Position numbers and translations under genes: made by a program. From Suillus spraguei (lineage: Eukaryota > Basidiomycota > Agaricomycetes > Boletales > Suillaceae): a stretch of DNA of 10,208 bases. Shown here piece after piece: positions 8,011-10,208 of the stretch. Below the pieces are notes generated by a model. That model was not told the origin of the DNA. It made no database searches and saw only the letters and a program-made list of their open reading frames with translations. The stretch lies in assembly GCA_016800925.1 (NCBI GenBank), contig JABCPU010001254.1, positions 1 through 10,208 of the forward strand, written 5' to 3'. Every line of letters starts with the position of its first letter. Positions within the stretch are counted from its first letter, which is position 1.

Positions 8011-8227
8011 TCGTCTTGAATCGTCTCTAAGTCTAAGCACTCCTTAGCCTTAGTCTCTATTCTCGCGGATACCTCTTAGACTTGTCTTTGAGGCTGAACC
8101 CTTGATCGTACTCGGAACGCGTTCCTTGTACTTTCACCTTGTTCTCTTTTGAACATTGTAAGAACTTCCCAGCAGACCGTCTGTGTCTTTTCACTGTCGC
8201 TGGTGACGCCACCCCAGTTCGTAACAA

Positions 8228-8238
8228 AAGATTAAAGT
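8228..8238 (+). other. Self-priming primer binding site
   Basis: AAGATTAAAGT begins one base after the GTAACA end of the LTR and pairs perfectly with 7954-7964. It lacks the TGG that starts nearly all tRNA-primed sites, because tRNAs end in CCA. Confidence 0.65.
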
Positions 8239-8301
8239 CTATTTTGATCGTCGACTATCCAGTCTTCGACCCCAAACCCTGATCGCCTAGATCAGCAAAC
8301 T

Positions 8302-8317
8302 AGCGTACGCGTACGCT
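8302..8317. repeat. 16-nt perfect palindrome in the leader
   Basis: AGCGTACGCGTACGCT equals its own reverse complement. It sits between the primer site and gag, the usual location of dimerisation and packaging signals in retroelement RNA. Confidence 0.6.
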
Positions 8318-8379
8318 GAGCAGATTGTCAAGAGAAGCCCTCTGACAGAAGAAAGCCCTGACGGACAGCAAGACAGCGC

Positions 8380-8385
8380 ATGTAG
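8380..8385 (+). promoter_or_regulatory. Start-stop uORF, ATGTAG
   Basis: It is the only ATG between the predicted RNA start (7954) and the gag start (8425), and it is followed at once by TAG. Start-stop elements can pause ribosomes and tune downstream initiation; that effect here is inference. Confidence 0.4.
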
Positions 8386-8424
8386 GCATCGAGAAAGTAT
8401 AACTCATCAGAAGAATCATCAACC

Positions 8425-9261
8425 ATGTCGACCAATGAATTCGAATACAAGATCGGTCAACCGATTGGTTTTGATGGAGATCGTGATAACTCTCGCGAGT
8501 TTATCCAGTCGTGCAACTTGCACTTTGACATCAATGAAAAGCTTTACACCACCGACAAGCAGAAGATCATCTACATAACATCCTTCATGACCGAGAAGAA
8601 TGCCAAGTCATGGAAGGAACAATTCCTTGAACACGCCCAATCTACCGACACTTCAGGACAAAAAGTTGGTTATGGGACGATGGTGGATTTTATGAAGAGC
8701 TTCAAAGAAGCATTCGAACCAGTGGATACCAGAATGACCGCACTCACACGCCTTAGAGATCTCAAGCAAGGAACTGGAGATCTTCACACCTATGTTGCCG
8801 ACTTTGAGGCACTTGCAGCCAAGGCTCATATCACCGATAACGCAACGAAGATCCAGTTCTTCCAAGATGGTCTCAACTGGGGTATCCTTACAAAGCTTTT
8901 CAATACGGGAGATGTCTCCGAGATATTCAGAGATGTTGTGTTGCAATGCGTTGCTATTGACAACGCCCATCATCGGCTTAATGCCATGAGGACACGTCAT
9001 GTTCCACAACAGAAGAAGAAGAACTACGGAAATGCGCGGTATATTCCGAACCGCGATTCCAATGCGATGGTCGTAGATCGAATCTCCGACATGGAGAGAT
9101 CCGAATGCATGAAGAAAGGGCAGTGCTTCGGATGCAGAAAGACAGGGCACCGTATTCATAACTGCCCTGACAGAAAGAAGAAGACCCCGCTCCGACAAAC
9201 TGAAGTCAAAGGGGAAGAAGAAGATGAAGAAACCGTGAGGCGGATTGTTGAGGATTTTTGA
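8425..9261 (+). CDS. gag: Gag polyprotein, capsid and nucleocapsid, intact
   Basis: 278-residue Gag that should assemble the cytoplasmic virus-like particle and bind element RNA. The N-terminal and central part is the Ty3-type capsid fold region: PIGFDGD near residue 13, then helices with a conserved Trp in AKSWKEQF near 57, a FMKSFKEAFEP block near 90, LTRLRDLKQGTGDLHTYVADF and IQFFQDGL. A basic stretch precedes a nucleocapsid zinc knuckle C-x2-C-x4-H-x4-C (CFGCRKTGHRIHNC) with ligands at about 234, 237, 242 and 247. The tail is Lys-rich then Glu-rich (GEEEDEE). ATG 8425 has a good context (ATCAACCATGT) and is the first ATG after a start-stop. The frame is fully open, unlike the pol part. 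It ends at TGA 9259-9261 in GATTTTTGATG; a T-run there could allow frameshifting into pol. Confidence 0.9.
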   Translation: MSTNEFEYKIGQPIGFDGDRDNSREFIQSCNLHFDINEKLYTTDKQKIIYITSFMTEKNAKSWKEQFLEHAQSTDTSGQKVGYGTMVDFMKSFKEAFEPVDTRMTALTRLRDLKQGTGDLHTYVADFEALAAKAHITDNATKIQFFQDGLNWGILTKLFNTGDVSEIFRDVVLQCVAIDNAHHRLNAMRTRHVPQQKKKNYGNARYIPNRDSNAMVVDRISDMERSECMKKGQCFGCRKTGHRIHNCPDRKKKTPLRQTEVKGEEEDEETVRRIVEDF

Positions 9262-10208
9262 TGTGGAGAAACAAAGACTCGACGTATGTTTCTCCCAATG
9301 TAATACTAAGACTTGTACGCGCTGTAGGTGAAAGAAAAGAACTCCGTGTCCCCATCACCCTTCACTCGCGTACTCGTTTTGAAATCCGTCGACACCACTG
9401 CTGTTATCGATTCAGGAGCAGCAGGGACATTCATCTCCGAAGAGTTTGTGAAACTCCATCAAATCACACGACAAAAACTCAAAGAACCATTTCGAGTTAC
9501 AACGGCAGATGGAACTCTCATAAAAGGAGGACCGATCACGCACTACTGTCTTTTAGTGGTGAAAATCGACGACCGAACCATGTATGGGAAATTCAATATC
9601 ACCAAACTCGAAGGAGAGATCAAATCCTCCTTGGAATTCCTTGGTTACGAGCAATGAACCCAATTATAGATTGGGCTGCTGGAAACACTTGTCCTTTCAC
9701 GGACAGAGAAATCAGACGAAATCGAAATCGATCTGGATGAAGATCGGAAGAAGAACGGGTTGCCTCAACTTTTCAATCATGTCAGGTGGCAACATTCCCG
9801 TCTTCCGAAACCTAGTTTCGCATCTCCTGTTGAGATCCCTGAAGACTCAGAACCTGAAGTACGAATGCCCCGTACTACCGAACCTACTCCACGTGTACAA
9901 TTGCGCGAGCAGTGTCACCGATCCCTCGCGCAGAGAAGCGCAAGAATGAATCCGAACCCGAGCATCGGGCCGGACAAGAACCTGTTGAGCAACGGCCAAT
10001 AGAAGAACAGAAACAGGGAAAAAGAAAACCGGAAGAAGAACTCTCAGGGCGAAACACCAATGTACCGAAACTATCCAAGTTCTTCGTTCCCCCCGAAAAC
10101 TCTTTCAGCTTCAATAGAAGTAATCCCTGATGACGAAGAACCCGTGCCCTCGTTGATCCCAACTGAGGATGATGACCAATTCGATACCATGAATGACGTC
10201 TGCATGCA
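9262..10208 (+). pseudogene. pol: Pol N-terminus: aspartic protease and acidic linker, frame-shifted
   Basis: The retropepsin that would mature Gag-Pol. Frame 1 from about 9328 to 9657 carries TTAVIDSGAAGTFISEEFVKLH, with the catalytic Asp codon at 9409-9411, then RVTTADGTLIKGGPITHY. The protease end and linker motif ILLGIPWLRAMNPIIDWAAG appears in the preceding frame (about 9618-9685). The reading then returns to frame 1 (EIEIDLDEDRKKNGLPQLF, then VEIPEDSEPEV) to about 9905, moves to a Lys/Glu-rich stretch in the other frame (AEKRKNESEPEHRAGQEPVE), and near 10090 goes back to frame 1 (IEVIPDDEEPVPSL) to the window end. Each move is by one base and no stop-free single frame exists. This points to indel decay or assembly error rather than programmed events. 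Reverse transcriptase is not reached. Confidence 0.75.
9284..9327 (+). other. Possible 44-nt intron between gag and pro
   Basis: GTATGT donor, TACTAAG branch motif at 9304-9310 and GCTGTAG acceptor, an unusually complete set of splice signals. It covers all the frame-1 stops between the gag TGA and the protease. Splicing alone does not put gag in frame with the DSGA frame; a one-base frameshift at the T-run before it would. An unspliced reading in frame 0 (NVILRLVRAVGERKELRVPITL) is also open. Confidence 0.3.

Larger units (their letters stand above)
7751..8226 (+). repeat. Predicted 5' LTR, 476 bp
   Basis: Starts TGTTAC and ends GTAACA, a 6-bp terminal inverted repeat beginning TG and ending CA as LTRs do. 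Its end lies one base before the self-priming complement. It contains U3 with bZIP-like sites, a TATA-like box, and a CT-rich R/U5 free of ATG. The 3' LTR is not visible, so the borders are predicted from structure only. Confidence 0.65.
7751..10208 (+). mobile_element. Ty3/Gypsy-type LTR retrotransposon, 5' part, Tf1-like self-priming layout
   Basis: From the 5' end: predicted LTR (7751-8226), 11-nt self-complementary primer site (8228-8238), leader, gag with CCHC knuckle (8425-9261), aspartic protease with DSGA and the ILLGIPWL..NPIIDW motif (9262-9700), and an acidic linker running off the window. Gag followed directly by protease with this linker motif is typical of Ty3/Gypsy elements; self-priming is known from the Tf1/sushi branch. 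Reverse transcriptase, RNase H, integrase and the 3' LTR are not in the window, so family placement rests on gag, protease and priming. Frame changes after gag suggest this copy is not autonomous. Confidence 0.85.

Noticed and set aside
8201..8215. TGG-starting stretch (TGGTGACGCC) that looks like a tRNA-type primer binding site
   Set aside because: It would need the LTR to end just before 8201, but no CA end or terminal inverted repeat is there, while GTAACA at 8221-8226 pairs with TGTTAC at 7751 and is followed by the self-complement.
8653..9198. Long open frame (181 codons) on the minus strand
   Set aside because: It lies fully antisense to gag, which has clear capsid and zinc-knuckle features; this is a shadow frame.

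Overview
The window reads as repeat-rich accessory DNA of a filamentous fungus, most likely a mushroom-forming basidiomycete (Agaricomycetes). Pointers are very short introns (47-64 nt) with GT..AG ends, protein families that I recall as abundant and uncharacterised in mushroom genomes, and the 5' half of a Ty3/Gypsy-type LTR retrotransposon. The species cannot be named from sequence alone.

Layout. (1) Bases 1-2621, plus strand: the 3' part of a multi-exon gene of an uncharacterised mushroom family. Its 5' end lies outside the window. The reading frame slips near 505, near 1086 and again around a probable intron at 2212-2261, so it is a decayed copy or carries assembly indels. (2) 2622-4312: non-coding DNA holding an 11-bp tandem array, an AT-rich block with three related palindromes, and copy A of a diverged direct repeat. 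(3) 4313-4935, minus strand: the C-terminal part of a second uncharacterised family with one clean intron; upstream exons were not found. (4) 4936-6127: non-coding, with copy B of the diverged repeat and a TATA-like promoter. (5) 6128-7287, plus strand: a complete four-exon gene encoding about 335 residues, with a central six-cysteine cluster whose spacing matches Zn(II)2Cys6 proteins and a charged helical tail. (6) 7288-7750: spacer. (7) 7751 to the window end: an LTR retrotransposon with 5' LTR, leader, intact gag, then protease and linker coding sequence that changes frame repeatedly. Reverse transcriptase, RNase H, integrase and the 3' LTR lie beyond the window or are absent.

The most striking observation is in the retrotransposon. 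The 11 bases starting 2 nt after the predicted 5' LTR end (8228-8238) are the exact reverse complement of an 11-base stretch inside the LTR (7954-7964) that starts 34 nt downstream of a TATA-like box. This is the layout of Tf1-type self-priming, in which the 5' end of the element's own RNA primes minus-strand synthesis instead of a host tRNA. The predicted 471-nt leader has no ATG except one immediate start-stop (ATGTAG), which independently supports the predicted RNA start. The genes in the window show no sign of working as a pathway; they look like neighbours in a repeat-rich region.
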